64,000 bases of DNA from Streptomyces barringtoniae (GTDB taxonomy: Bacteria; Actinomycetota; Actinomycetes; Streptomycetales; Streptomycetaceae): positions 62,001-126,000 of the forward strand of contig NZ_JAJHNP010000015.1 in NCBI RefSeq assembly GCF_020819595.1, written 5' to 3'. Under the pieces are notes generated by a model, which worked only from the letters and a program-made list of their open reading frames with translations, searched no databases and was not told the DNA's origin. The position numbers and the translations under genes were made by a program. Position 1 is the stretch's first letter. Every line of letters begins with the position of its first letter. This document shows positions 19,520 through 28,710 of this stretch, one piece after another.

Positions 19520-21145
19520 ATGGGATTCGCCCGCACCTGCTCCGTGGCCCTGGTCGGCGTCGAGGGAGTGGTCGTCGAGGTCCAGGCCGACCTGGAACCC
19601 GGCGTCGCCGCGTTCACCCTGGTCGGCCTCCCGGACAAGAGCCTGACGGAGAGCAGGGACCGGGTCCGGGCGGCGGTGGTGAACTCGGGCGGGGAGTGGC
19701 CCCAGAAGAAGCTCACCGTCGGACTCAGCCCGGCGTCGGTGCCCAAAGCCGGCTCCGGCTTCGACCTGGCCGTCGCCTGCGCGGTGCTCGGCGCCGCCGA
19801 GCGGATCGATCCGCGTGTCCTCGCGGACATCGTCATGATCGGGGAGCTGGGCCTGGACGGCAGGGTCCGACCCGTCCGCGGCATTCTCCCGGCCGTCCTC
19901 GCCGCTGCCGACGCCGGCTACGAGCAGGTGGTCGTACCCGAGTGCGCCGCCGCCGAGGCCTCGCTGGTACCCGGCGTCTCCGTGCTCGGCGTCCGCAGCC
20001 TGCGCCAGCTCATCGCGGTCCTCACCGAGGAGCCCGTCCCCGAGGAGGAACCGGACGAGCAGGGCCGCCCCGACCCCCTCCTGGCCGGTCTGCGCGTGCC
20101 GGGCACGGGCGCGGCCACCGGCATGCACAGCGTCGGCGCCGCACAGCACGAACACGACCACGACCTGGCGGACGTCGTGGGCCAGACCTCGGCCCGTACG
20201 GCCGTGGAGGTCGCCGCCGCCGGTGGACACCACCTGTTCCTCGAGGGCCCGCCCGGCGCGGGCAAGACGATGCTCGCCGAGCGGCTGCCCGCCGTCCTTC
20301 CCCGGCTCACCAGGGAGGAATCACTAGAGGTCACGGCGGTGCACTCGGTGGCCGGGCTGCTGCCACCGGGCAAACCGCTCATCGACGCGGCGCCCTACTG
20401 CGCCCCGCACCACTCGGCCACGATGCAGTCGCTCGTCGGCGGAGGCCCCGGCGTCGCACGCCCCGGGGCGGTCTCCCTCGCCCACCGTGGCGTGCTGTTC
20501 CTGGACGAGGCGCCCGAGTTCCACGGCCAGACCCTGGACGCCCTGCGACAGCCGCTGGAGTCCGGCCACGTCGTGATCGCACGCAGCGCGGGCGTCGTCC
20601 GCTTCCCGGCCCGCTTCCTCATGGTGCTGGCGGCCAACCCCTGCCCCTGCGGACGCTTCTCGCAGCGCGACTCCCTGTGCGAGTGCCCGCCGTCGGTGAT
20701 CCGCCGTTACCAGTCCCGGCTCTCCGGTCCGCTGCTGGACCGGGTGGACCTGCGCGTGGAGGTCGATCCGGTCACCCGGGCCCAGCTCACCGAACCCGAC
20801 GCCCGGGGCGAGTCCACGGCGACCGTGGCCGAGCGGGTACGGCACGCCCGCCGGCGCGCGGCGGCCCGCCTGGCCGGAACCCCCTGGCGCACCAACAGCG
20901 AGGTCCCCGGCCGGGAACTGCGCAGTCGCTACCACCCCGTCGCCGGCGCGATGGACGAGGCCGAGCGCAGCCTCGAGCGGGGAGTGCTCACGGCCCGAGG
21001 CATCGACCGCGTCCTGCGCGTCGCCTGGACGGTCGCCGACCTCGTCGGCCACGACCGCCCGGACGCCACCGACGTCGCCCTGGCGCTGCAACTGCGCACC
21101 GGAGTGCCGCGTGGGGTGCCGATGGCCATCGGGGCGCTGACATGA
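19520..21145 (+). CDS. comM: ComM/YifB-type Mg-chelatase-like AAA ATPase
   Basis: A 541-residue ATPase of the YifB/ComM family. An N-terminal Lon-like domain (FTLVGLPDKSLTESRDRVRAA) precedes the Mg-chelatase AAA domain, with Walker A GPPGAGKT at 243-250 and Walker B LFLDEAPEF. ComM homologues help branch migration during natural transformation. Its function in Streptomyces, which are not known for natural competence, is unclear. It starts one base after yraN and overlaps dprA by four bases (ATGA). Confidence 0.92.
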   Translation: MGFARTCSVALVGVEGVVVEVQADLEPGVAAFTLVGLPDKSLTESRDRVRAAVVNSGGEWPQKKLTVGLSPASVPKAGSGFDLAVACAVLGAAERIDPRVLADIVMIGELGLDGRVRPVRGILPAVLAAADAGYEQVVVPECAAAEASLVPGVSVLGVRSLRQLIAVLTEEPVPEEEPDEQGRPDPLLAGLRVPGTGAATGMHSVGAAQHEHDHDLADVVGQTSARTAVEVAAAGGHHLFLEGPPGAGKTMLAERLPAVLPRLTREESLEVTAVHSVAGLLPPGKPLIDAAPYCAPHHSATMQSLVGGGPGVARPGAVSLAHRGVLFLDEAPEFHGQTLDALRQPLESGHVVIARSAGVVRFPARFLMVLAANPCPCGRFSQRDSLCECPPSVIRRYQSRLSGPLLDRVDLRVEVDPVTRAQLTEPDARGESTATVAERVRHARRRAAARLAGTPWRTNSEVPGRELRSRYHPVAGAMDEAERSLERGVLTARGIDRVLRVAWTVADLVGHDRPDATDVALALQLRTGVPRGVPMAIGALT

Positions 21146-22302
21146 CCCCGAGCGAGGACTCCGCAGACGAACTGCTCGGACGGGTCCTCCTCTGCCGGGT
21201 GATCGAGCCGGGGGACGAGGCCGGTGGGCGGTGGGTCCGGGAGTTCGGGGTGGGGGAGGTGGTGCGGCGGCTGAGGGAGGGGGTGTCGGCCCTGCCGGGG
21301 GTGAGTGAGGGGCGGTGGGCCGGGCTGGTCGCCCGGGCTCGGCGGGCCCGCCCCGAGCGGGATCTCGCGGTGGCCGGGGAGGCCGGGGCGCGGTTCGTGG
21401 TGCCCGGGGGCGCCGAGTGGCCCGGGCAGCTCGATGACCTGGGGGATGCCCGGCCGATCGGGCTGTGGGTGCGCGGGCGGCCCAGCCTGCGGATGTGGGC
21501 GCTCCGGTCCGTCGCCGTGGTGGGCGCGCGGGCCTGCACCGAGTACGGCACCCATGTCGCCGCGACCCTCGCCGGAGGCCTCGCCGAGCGGGGCTGGGTG
21601 GTCGTCTCCGGTGGCGCGTACGGCATCGACGGCGCCGCCCACCGAGGCGCCCTCGCCGCCCGCGGGGCCACCGTCGCCGTCCTGGCCTGCGGCGTCGACC
21701 GGCCGTATCCCCGCGGCCACGCCGCCCTGATCAGCAGGATCGCGGACCAGGGACTGGTGGTCGGAGAGTTGCCGCCGGGCGACCATCCGACGCCCAGCCG
21801 GTTCATCCTCCGCAACCGCGTCATCGCCGCGCTGACCAGGGGCACCGTCGTCGTGGAGGCCGCCTGCCGCAGCGGCTCGCTGGCCACCGCGCGGGCGGCG
21901 GAGCGCCTCGGACGGTTCACCATGGGCGTGCCCGGCCCCGTGACCAGCGCCCTCTCCGCGGGCGTGCACGAACTGCTGCGGGCAGGGGCCGCCCTGGTCA
22001 CGGACGCCGCGGAAGTCGTCGAACTCGTGGGTGACATGGGTGACCTCGCCCCACCCCGCAGGGGCCCCGTGCTCCCACGTGACCTGCTGGAACCCGCCTC
22101 CCGGGCCGTCCTCGCCGCCCTGCCCGGCAACCGCGCGGCCACCGTCGAGGAGATCGCGCTCGGTGTGCCGACGACCCGCGACGAGGCGATCGCGAAACTG
22201 TACGAACTCCGAGCACTTGGATACGTCGAACGACATGGCGACGGCTGGAAGTTGACACGCCAGGCGATGATGTCGGTCCGCACCGGTCACGGTCCGTGTT
22301 GA
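21142..22302 (+). CDS. dprA: DprA DNA-processing protein
   Basis: A 386-residue DprA/Smf protein that loads RecA on incoming single-stranded DNA in competent bacteria. The Rossmann-like core is visible at SVAVVGARACTEYG, VVSGGAYGIDGAAHRGAL and VEAACRSGSLATARAAERLGR. A small winged-helix domain ends the protein. The stretch from 21180 to 21330 uses runs of G in GGGG codons more than its neighbours do. It is coupled to comM. A CCGAAC-GT-GTTCGG inverted repeat lies just after the stop, at 22303-22316. Confidence 0.93.
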   Translation: MTPSEDSADELLGRVLLCRVIEPGDEAGGRWVREFGVGEVVRRLREGVSALPGVSEGRWAGLVARARRARPERDLAVAGEAGARFVVPGGAEWPGQLDDLGDARPIGLWVRGRPSLRMWALRSVAVVGARACTEYGTHVAATLAGGLAERGWVVVSGGAYGIDGAAHRGALAARGATVAVLACGVDRPYPRGHAALISRIADQGLVVGELPPGDHPTPSRFILRNRVIAALTRGTVVVEAACRSGSLATARAAERLGRFTMGVPGPVTSALSAGVHELLRAGAALVTDAAEVVELVGDMGDLAPPRRGPVLPRDLLEPASRAVLAALPGNRAATVEEIALGVPTTRDEAIAKLYELRALGYVERHGDGWKLTRQAMMSVRTGHGPC

Positions 22303-22622
22303 CCGAACGTGTTCGGCCGTCCGGGGGAACCTCCGACGCCCTTGATGTTTCCCGGAGTTGACGCTCCGGCCGGTCACACAGAGCGAGTCGTGGAACCCGC
22401 GCGCGGGACCGGCGGGAGCGCCCCGCGCACGGGTGGAGCCGCATTGTTCGCACACCGCGACACCTCAGTCACGCTACGCTCACGAAGGCGCCGACACAGA
22501 TCGCGCCAACTCGACACCAGACCGACAGCTCACCCAGGTAGCCCACTTCACCCACCGACCCCCACCCCATCCCACTCAGAGCACTTCACAGCACTTCACG
22601 GCAGAACGGCACAAGGCGACGA
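22303..22622 (+). other. 320-base gap before whiG
   Basis: The gap contains the short inverted repeat CCGAAC-GT-GTTCGG right after dprA and a C+A-rich stretch before whiG (about 22540-22620). No gene, clear promoter hexamers or strong ribosome-binding site was recognised. GGCGACGA before the whiG ATG is only a weak one. Confidence 0.4.
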
Positions 22623-23465
22623 ATGCCCCAGCACACCTCCGGGTCAGACCGGGCGGCGATCCCCCCAGCCGCCCGCGACGGTGGCAGCGTGCGGCCGCCC
22701 GCTCCCTCGACGCTCGACGAGCTGTGGCGGTCGTACAAGGCGACGGGGGACGACCGGCTGCGGGAACAGCTGATCCTGCACTACTCGCCGCTCGTGAAAT
22801 ACGTCGCGGGCCGGGTGAGCGTAGGCCTGCCGCCCAACGTCGAGCAGGCCGACTTCGTCTCCTCCGGGGTCTTCGGGCTGATCGACGCGATCGAGAAGTT
22901 CGACATCGACCGGGAGATCAAGTTCGAGACGTACGCGATCACCCGGATCCGGGGCGCGATGATCGACGAGCTGCGGGCGCTGGACTGGATCCCGAGGTCG
23001 GTGCGGCAGAAGGCGCGGAACGTGGAGCGGGCCTACGCCACGCTGGAGGCGCGGCTGCGGCGCACCCCGTCCGAGGGCGAGGTCGCCGCCGAACTGGGCG
23101 TGGAGGTCGACGAACTCCACGCCGTGTTCAGCCAGTTGTCGCTGGCCAACGTGGTCGCGCTGGAGGAGCTGCTGCACGTCGGCAGCGAGGGCGGGGACCG
23201 GCTCAGCCTCATGGACACGCTGGAGGACACCGCCGCGGACAACCCCGTGGAGGTCGCCGAGGACCGGGAGCTGCGCCGCTTCCTGGCGCGGGCGATCAAC
23301 ACGCTGCCCGAGCGGGAGAAGACCGTGGTCACGCTGTACTACTACGAGGGGCTCACCCTCGCCGAGATCGGCAACGTCCTCGGGGTCACCGAGAGCCGGG
23401 TCAGCCAGATCCACACCAAGTCGGTGCTGCAGCTGCGGGCAAAGCTGGCGAGCTTCGGGCGCTGA
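22623..23465 (+). CDS. whiG: Sporulation sigma factor WhiG
   Basis: A 280-residue sigma factor of the FliA/WhiG group. Region 2 runs through LREQLILHYSPLVKYVAGRV and EKFDIDREIKFETYAITRIRGAMIDELR. Region 4 is LPEREKTVVTLYYYEGLTLAEIGNVLGVTESRVSQIH-like, with a clear helix-turn-helix. WhiG drives early sporulation genes in aerial hyphae of Streptomyces and is held by the anti-sigma factor RsiG with cyclic di-GMP. Its place between dprA and the rpsB cluster matches known genomes. Confidence 0.96.
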   Translation: MPQHTSGSDRAAIPPAARDGGSVRPPAPSTLDELWRSYKATGDDRLREQLILHYSPLVKYVAGRVSVGLPPNVEQADFVSSGVFGLIDAIEKFDIDREIKFETYAITRIRGAMIDELRALDWIPRSVRQKARNVERAYATLEARLRRTPSEGEVAAELGVEVDELHAVFSQLSLANVVALEELLHVGSEGGDRLSLMDTLEDTAADNPVEVAEDRELRRFLARAINTLPEREKTVVTLYYYEGLTLAEIGNVLGVTESRVSQIHTKSVLQLRAKLASFGR

Positions 23466-23589
23466 GCGCGCGGGCCCGGGTGACCGGATCGACGGTTCGG
23501 GTGACCGGATCGGTGGTTCGGGTGGTGCGGCCGGCGTCATGGGGGAGAGCGGCTCCCGTTCGGGTGGGGGCGTCCGTAAAGTGGTTGAC

Positions 23590-24171
23590 GTGCCAAGGAT
23601 TCGAGCGGCCTCCGTGGCCGAGCACCGGTCGATGCAGCGAGCCGCCCTGCTGGACGCGGCCCGGTCGTTGTTGTCCGAGGGCGGGACGGAAGCGCTGACG
23701 TTTCCCGCGCTGGCCGAGCGGACCGGGCTGGCGCGCTCGTCCGTGTACGAGTACTTCCGGTCGCGGGCCGCGGTGGTCGAGGAGCTGTGCGAGGTCGATT
23801 TTCCGCTGTGGGCGGCGGAGGTGGCGGCCGCGATGGAGCGGGCCGCGTCCGCCGAGGGCAAGGTCGAGGCGTATGTGCGGCAGCAACTGGCGCTGGTCGG
23901 GGACCGGCGGCACCGGGCGGTCGTCGCCATCTCCGCGAGTGAGCTGGACGCCGGGGCGCGGGAGAAGATCCGGGCGGCGCACGGCGGGCTCGTCACGATG
24001 ATCGCCGAGGCGCTCGGGGAGATGGGGCATGAGCAGCCCCGGCTCGCGGCCATGTTGCTGCAGGGGGTCGTGGACGCGGCGGTGCGGCGGATCGAACTGG
24101 GGGCGGCGGAGGATCCCGCGGTGGTCACGGATGCGGCCGTGGCCATGGCGCTGCGGGGTGTGAAGGGCTGA
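23590..24171 (+). CDS. TetR-family regulator
   Basis: A one-component regulator of about 193 residues. The N-terminal helix-turn-helix runs RAALLDAARSLLSEGGTEAL to RTGLARSSVYEYFRSRAAVV. The C-terminal half is helical and rich in Ala and Glu, with no ligand-binding motif I can name. The start is uncertain: GTG 23590, GTG 23581 and ATG 23539 are in frame, and none has a strong ribosome-binding site. It stands alone between whiG and a convergent peptidase gene. Confidence 0.8.
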   Translation: MPRIRAASVAEHRSMQRAALLDAARSLLSEGGTEALTFPALAERTGLARSSVYEYFRSRAAVVEELCEVDFPLWAAEVAAAMERAASAEGKVEAYVRQQLALVGDRRHRAVVAISASELDAGAREKIRAAHGGLVTMIAEALGEMGHEQPRLAAMLLQGVVDAAVRRIELGAAEDPAVVTDAAVAMALRGVKG

Positions 24172-24266
24172 GGCTCGCTGCTGCCGGGCTGCGTCCCGGT
24201 GCCCGCAGGGTGCCCTGTGCCGTCGCCGGGCGGGGACGGGGCCGCTGACCGGCCGCGGCTGGGCAG

Positions 24267-24869
24267 CTACGGCAGCGGTACCCCCAGCACCGGCAGCAGT
24301 CTCGGTGGCCCCCTGTGCAGGAGCCACGGCGGCAGCAACGACAGCGGGTCCAGGTAGGAACGTCCGCGGCGCAGGCCCCAGTGGACGCACGTGGTGGGGC
24401 AGTGGGAGGCGGCCGTCGGGTCCAGCGTGCCCACCGTCTCTCCCGCCCCCACCTCGTCCCCCTTTCGCACCAACGCGGTCACCGGTTCATACGTCGTACG
24501 AAGATCCGTGCCCGTCAGGTCGACCGAGACGACCCCGCGTCCGGCCACCCGGCCCGCGAAGGCCACCCGGCCGGGTGCGACCGCCCGCACCCCGGAGCCG
24601 GGCGGTGCTGCCAGGTCCACGCCCCGGTGACCGGGGCCGTACACCGTCGCCGGCGGCTCCCAGCCCCGTAACACCAGGGGGCGGACGCCCACCGGCCAGG
24701 TGTGCGCGACGGCCGGGACCGGGGCCGCGGGGGGCGGTGCGGGGGCCGGGGACGGGGTGTCCGCCCAGGAGCGGCAGGGCGCCAGGGCGGCCGGTGCCAG
24801 GCCGAGGAGCACAACCATCGACAGCAGGACATATCGCATCGCTTCTCGCATGGGACAACCGTCCCGCAC
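24267..24869 (-). CDS. Secreted M23-family peptidase with altered active site and a TTA codon
   Basis: A protein of about 200 residues with a signal peptide (YVLLSMVVLLGLAPAALA) and a proline-rich linker. The LytM domain shows GHRGVDLAAPPGS, with the His-xxx-Asp zinc pair. In the second motif, usually HxH, the sequence is CVHWGLR: the zinc His is kept but the first, catalytic His is Cys. A TTA leucine codon (24671-24669, in PLVLRGW) makes translation potentially dependent on the bldA tRNA. GTG 24869 or ATG 24851 could be the start. It converges with the TetR gene. Confidence 0.82.
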   Translation of the reverse strand: MRDGCPMREAMRYVLLSMVVLLGLAPAALAPCRSWADTPSPAPAPPPAAPVPAVAHTWPVGVRPLVLRGWEPPATVYGPGHRGVDLAAPPGSGVRAVAPGRVAFAGRVAGRGVVSVDLTGTDLRTTYEPVTALVRKGDEVGAGETVGTLDPTAASHCPTTCVHWGLRRGRSYLDPLSLLPPWLLHRGPPRLLPVLGVPLP

Positions 24870-25124
24870 CCCCGCCGATCACGGCCGGACACTGTGGACA
24901 ACTCACCGGTTGTGGACAGCGGCGTCACCCGGTGCCCCGGCGGTCCCGTACACTTCTTCTGGCGATCCGGGTCACCGGGTCGACTTCGCACGCCCCGACA
25001 CCAGGCCGTCAAGCGGTCGGTGTCAGCGCCTCTCGGTCCTCAGCGGCAAGGCGCGTCGCGGGCGTCAGGCGCGGGAGCCGTCCGGCATCCGCGGCACAAC
25101 CGAGAAACTCAAGGAGATACGGCC

Positions 25125-26003
25125 ATGGCCGTCGTCACGATGCGGGAGCTGCTGGAGAGCGGCGTCCACTTCGGTCACCAGACCCGTCGCTGGAACCCGA
25201 AGATGAAGCGCTTCATCTTCACCGAGCGCAACGGCATCTACATCATCGACCTGCTCCAGTCGCTGTCGTACATCGACCGCGCCTACGAGTTCGTCAAGGA
25301 GACCGTCGCCCACGGCGGCACGGTCATGTTCGTCGGCACCAAGAAGCAGGCGCAGGAGGCCATCGCCGAGCAGGCCACCCGCGTCGGCATGCCCTACGTC
25401 AACCAGCGCTGGCTGGGCGGCATGCTCACCAACTTCTCGACCGTCTACAAGCGTCTGCAGCGCCTGAAGGAGCTCGAGCAGATCGACTTCGAGGACGTCG
25501 CCGCGTCCGGTCTGACCAAGAAGGAGCTTCTCGTGCTCTCGCGCGAGAAGGCCAAGCTGGAGAAGACCCTCGGCGGTATCCGCGAGATGCAGAAGGTGCC
25601 GAGCGCCGTCTGGATCGTGGACACCAAGAAGGAGCACATCGCCGTTGGTGAGGCCCGGAAGCTGAACATCCCGGTCGTCGCGATCCTCGACACCAACTGC
25701 GACCCCGACGAGGTCGACTACAAGATCCCGGGCAACGACGACGCGATCCGCTCCGTCACCCTGCTCACCCGTGTGATCGCCGACGCCGTCGCCGAGGGCC
25801 TCATCGCCCGCTCCGGCGTCGCCACCGGCGAGAAGGGCGAGAAGGCCGCGGGCGAGCCGCTCGCCGAGTGGGAGCGCGACCTGCTCGAGGGTGAGAAGAA
25901 GGACGAGGCTCCGGCTGCCGAGGCCGCCACCGAGCCCGCCGCCGAGGCCGCCACCGAGGCCGCTCCGGCCGAGGAGAAGGCCGCCGAGGGCGAGCAGGCC
26001 TGA
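25125..26003 (+). CDS. rpsB: Ribosomal protein S2
   Basis: A 292-residue S2 starting MAVVTMRELLESGVHFGHQT, with AAGGAG eight bases before the ATG. The last 60 residues form an Ala/Glu-rich acidic extension, EAATEPAAEAATEAAPAEEK, usual in actinobacteria. The 255-base upstream region contains no gene and should carry the promoter. tsf follows after a large hairpin. Confidence 0.98.
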   Translation: MAVVTMRELLESGVHFGHQTRRWNPKMKRFIFTERNGIYIIDLLQSLSYIDRAYEFVKETVAHGGTVMFVGTKKQAQEAIAEQATRVGMPYVNQRWLGGMLTNFSTVYKRLQRLKELEQIDFEDVAASGLTKKELLVLSREKAKLEKTLGGIREMQKVPSAVWIVDTKKEHIAVGEARKLNIPVVAILDTNCDPDEVDYKIPGNDDAIRSVTLLTRVIADAVAEGLIARSGVATGEKGEKAAGEPLAEWERDLLEGEKKDEAPAAEAATEPAAEAATEAAPAEEKAAEGEQA

Positions 26004-26017
26004 CGTCAGCGTTGACG

Positions 26018-26072
26018 GCGGGGGTGGTACTGCATCCCACAGCGCCTTGGGCGCGGTGAAGTCCACCCCCGC
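26018..26072 (+). terminator. Nested hairpin in the rpsB-tsf gap
   Basis: GCGGGGGTGG (26018-26027) pairs perfectly with CCACCCCCGC (26063-26072). Inside the loop GCGCC and GGCGC form a second small stem. The element may be a partial terminator or attenuator lowering tsf relative to rpsB expression. Confidence 0.6.
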
Positions 26073-26177
26073 TGTTCACCCGTAGGTCGGCACGACGTAC
26101 GCGCTCCGCGGCTACATGTGGAACGCAACCGTGCGGATCTGAAGATCTCCCAGACTTCGAGAAAGACTCACAGACTC

Positions 26178-27014
26178 ATGGCGAACTACACCGCCGCCGA
26201 CGTCAAGAAGCTCCGTGAGCTCACCGGCGCCGGCATGATGGACTGCAAGAAGGCGCTCGACGAGGCCGAGGGCAACGTCGAGAAGGCCGTCGAGGCGCTG
26301 CGCATCAAGGGCCAGAAGGGCGTCGCCAAGCGCGAGGGCCGCTCCGCCGAGAACGGCGCCGTGGTCTCCATCATCGCCGACGACAACTCCTCCGGCGTCC
26401 TGGTCGAGCTGAAGTGCGAGACGGACTTCGTCGCCAAGGGCGAGAAGTTCCAGGCCGTCGCCAACAAGATCGCCGAGCACGTCGCCGCGAGCTCCCCGGC
26501 CGACCTCGAGGCCCTGCTGGCCTCCGAGATCGAGCCCGGCAAGACCGTCCAGGCGTTCGTGGACGAGGCCAACGCCAACCTCGGCGAGAAGATCGTCCTG
26601 GACCGCTTCGCGCAGTTCTCCGACGGCTTCGTGCTGGCCTACATGCACCGCACCATGCCCGACCTGCCCCCGCAGATCGGTGTCCTGGTCGAGCTCGACA
26701 AGCCGAACGCCGAGGTCGCCAAGGGCGTCGCCCAGCACATCGCCGCCTTCGCGCCGAAGTACCTCTCCAAGGAGGAGGTGCCGGCCGACGTCGTCGAGTC
26801 CGAGCGCCGCATCGCCGAGGAGACGACCCGCGCCGAGGGCAAGCCCGAGGCCGCGATCGCCAAGATCGTCGAGGGTCGTCTCAACGGCTTCTTCAAGGAC
26901 GCCACGCTGCTCGGCCAGCCGTACGCGCTGGACAACAAGAAGTCGGTCCAGAAGGTGCTGGACGAGGCCGGTGTCACCCTGAAGCGCTTCTCGCGCATCA
27001 AGGTCGGCATCTGA
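26178..27014 (+). CDS. tsf: Elongation factor Ts
   Basis: A 278-residue EF-Ts, the nucleotide exchange factor for EF-Tu. It starts MANYTAADVKKLRELTGAGM and carries the family signature MDCKKALDEAEGNVEKA and the core sequence LKCETDFVAKGEKF. GAGAAAG is the probable ribosome-binding site. It lies between rpsB and pyrH as in most bacteria. Confidence 0.98.
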   Translation: MANYTAADVKKLRELTGAGMMDCKKALDEAEGNVEKAVEALRIKGQKGVAKREGRSAENGAVVSIIADDNSSGVLVELKCETDFVAKGEKFQAVANKIAEHVAASSPADLEALLASEIEPGKTVQAFVDEANANLGEKIVLDRFAQFSDGFVLAYMHRTMPDLPPQIGVLVELDKPNAEVAKGVAQHIAAFAPKYLSKEEVPADVVESERRIAEETTRAEGKPEAAIAKIVEGRLNGFFKDATLLGQPYALDNKKSVQKVLDEAGVTLKRFSRIKVGI

Positions 27015-27130
27015 GCCCGTTCCGCGATCGACGCGCGACCCACGGGAAATTCTCGGTAGGGTCGACAGCAGTCGTCCGCGCACACCGCCACACCCCGGGG
27101 TGGGGCGGACGGCAGCAGATCTGACGAGGA

Positions 27131-27178
27131 GGCCATTGCCGCGCATGGGAGCGAAAAGCGACCCCACCGGCAATGGCC
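27131..27178 (+). terminator. Inverted repeat between tsf and pyrH
   Basis: GGCCATTGCCG (27131-27141) and CGGCAATGGCC (27168-27178) are perfect 11-base arms around a 26-base loop. The downstream arm is followed by TTCTTCG. This may be the tsf terminator, or a leader structure of pyrH. Confidence 0.55.
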
Positions 27179-27218
27179 TTCTTCGTATGTGCAACACGTG
27201 AAAGAGGCGGGATCTCCC

Positions 27219-27977
27219 ATGACCACCAAGGCCCAGAAGAGCGACGACGGCAAAGTACGCGGCCGGTTTCTGCTGAAGCTGTCCGGAGAGGCCTTCTCCG
27301 GTGGCGGGGGCCTGGGCGTGGACCCGGACGTGGTGCACAAGATCGCCCGGGAGATCGCGGCCGTCGTACGGGACGGCGCGCAGGTCGCGGTCGTCATCGG
27401 CGGCGGCAACTTCTTCCGCGGCGCCGAACTCCAGCAGCGCGGCATGGACCGCGCCCGCTCCGACTACATGGGCATGCTCGGCACCGTGATGAACTGCCTC
27501 GCCCTCCAGGACTTCCTGGAGAAGGAGGGCATCGACAGCCGGGTGCAGACCGCCATCACCATGGGCCAGGTCGCCGAGCCGTACATCCCGCTGCGCGCCG
27601 TGCGCCACCTGGAGAAGGGCCGCGTGGTCATCTTCGGCGCCGGTATGGGCATGCCGTACTTCTCCACCGACACCACCGCCGCCCAGCGCGCCCTGGAGAT
27701 CGACGCCGAGGCGCTGCTCATGGGCAAGAACGGCGTGGACGGGGTCTACGACTCCGACCCCAAGACCAACCCGGACGCCGTCAAGTTCGACGCCCTCGGC
27801 TACGGCGAGGTCATCACCCGCGACCTCAAGGTCGCCGACGCCACCGCCATCACGCTGTGCCGCGACAACAAGCTCCCGATCCTCGTCTTCGAACTCCTCG
27901 CGGAGGGCAATATCGCCCGCGCCGTCAAGGGTGAGAAGATCGGCACGTTGGTGGGTGACCAGGGCAGCCGGGACTGA
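27219..27977 (+). CDS. pyrH: UMP kinase
   Basis: A 252-residue UMP kinase of the amino-acid-kinase fold that phosphorylates UMP to UDP. Motifs seen are FLLKLSGEAF, VVIGGGNFFRG and the uridylate region MGMLGTVMNCLALQDFLE. ATG 27219 gives the usual length; GAGGCGGGA lies upstream. In bacteria this hexameric enzyme is regulated by GTP and UTP. frr follows after about 175 bases. Confidence 0.97.
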   Translation: MTTKAQKSDDGKVRGRFLLKLSGEAFSGGGGLGVDPDVVHKIAREIAAVVRDGAQVAVVIGGGNFFRGAELQQRGMDRARSDYMGMLGTVMNCLALQDFLEKEGIDSRVQTAITMGQVAEPYIPLRAVRHLEKGRVVIFGAGMGMPYFSTDTTAAQRALEIDAEALLMGKNGVDGVYDSDPKTNPDAVKFDALGYGEVITRDLKVADATAITLCRDNKLPILVFELLAEGNIARAVKGEKIGTLVGDQGSRD

Positions 27978-28152
27978 CCCGGCATCAACCCGGCCGGAGG
28001 CGCGCGGCCCCGTAAGGGGGCCTCACCCTGGCCGGGGGATGGACAATGTCCTGCCGGTCGGGAACCGTGCAGGAAGAAGACGCGACGCAGCCGGCCGCCG
28101 CCCGCCAGAGGAACCGCAGCCGGGCCTTACTCAAGACACGCAGGAGCAAGTG

Positions 28153-28710
28153 GTGATCGAAGAGACCCTCCTCGAGGCCGAGGAGAAGATGGAGAAGGCC
28201 GTCGTGGTCGCCAAGGAGGACTTCGCCGCGATCCGCACCGGCCGTGCGCACCCGGCGATGTTCAACAAGATCGTGGCCGACTACTACGGTGCCCCGACGC
28301 CGATCAACCAGCTAGCCTCGTTCTCCGTGCCGGAGCCGCGCATGGCGGTCGTGACCCCGTTCGACAAGAGCGCGCTGCGCAACATCGAGCAGGCGATCCG
28401 CGACTCCGACCTGGGCGTCAACCCCAGCAACGACGGCAACATCATCCGGGTGGTGTTCCCCGAGCTGACCGAGGAGCGCCGCCGCGAGTACATCAAGGTC
28501 GCCAAGGGCAAGGGCGAGGACGCGAAGATCTCGATCCGTTCCGTGCGCCGCAAGGCCAAGGACGCCATCGACAAGCTGATCAAGGACGGCGAGATCGGCG
28601 AGGACGAGGGCCGCCGTGCGGAGAAGGACCTCGACGACACCACGGCGAAGTACGTCGCCCAGGTGGACGAGCTCCTGAAGCACAAGGAATCGGAGCTGCT
28701 CGAAGTCTGA
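28153..28710 (+). CDS. frr: Ribosome recycling factor
   Basis: A 185-residue RRF that splits post-termination ribosomes together with EF-G. The family sequence FAAIRTGRAHPAMFNKI is near the start, and the three-helix bundle returns at RRKAKDAIDKLIKDGEIGED. GTG 28153 follows AGGAG at 28142-28146 and gives the family length. The stop overlaps the cdsA ATG by one base. Confidence 0.97.
   Translation: MIEETLLEAEEKMEKAVVVAKEDFAAIRTGRAHPAMFNKIVADYYGAPTPINQLASFSVPEPRMAVVTPFDKSALRNIEQAIRDSDLGVNPSNDGNIIRVVFPELTEERRREYIKVAKGKGEDAKISIRSVRRKAKDAIDKLIKDGEIGEDEGRRAEKDLDDTTAKYVAQVDELLKHKESELLEV

Noticed and set aside
22303..22316. CCGAAC-GT-GTTCGG as a LexA (SOS) box
   Set aside because: The Streptomyces LexA site needs a four-base spacer with TCGAAC-GTTCGA arms; this lies after dprA, not before a start.
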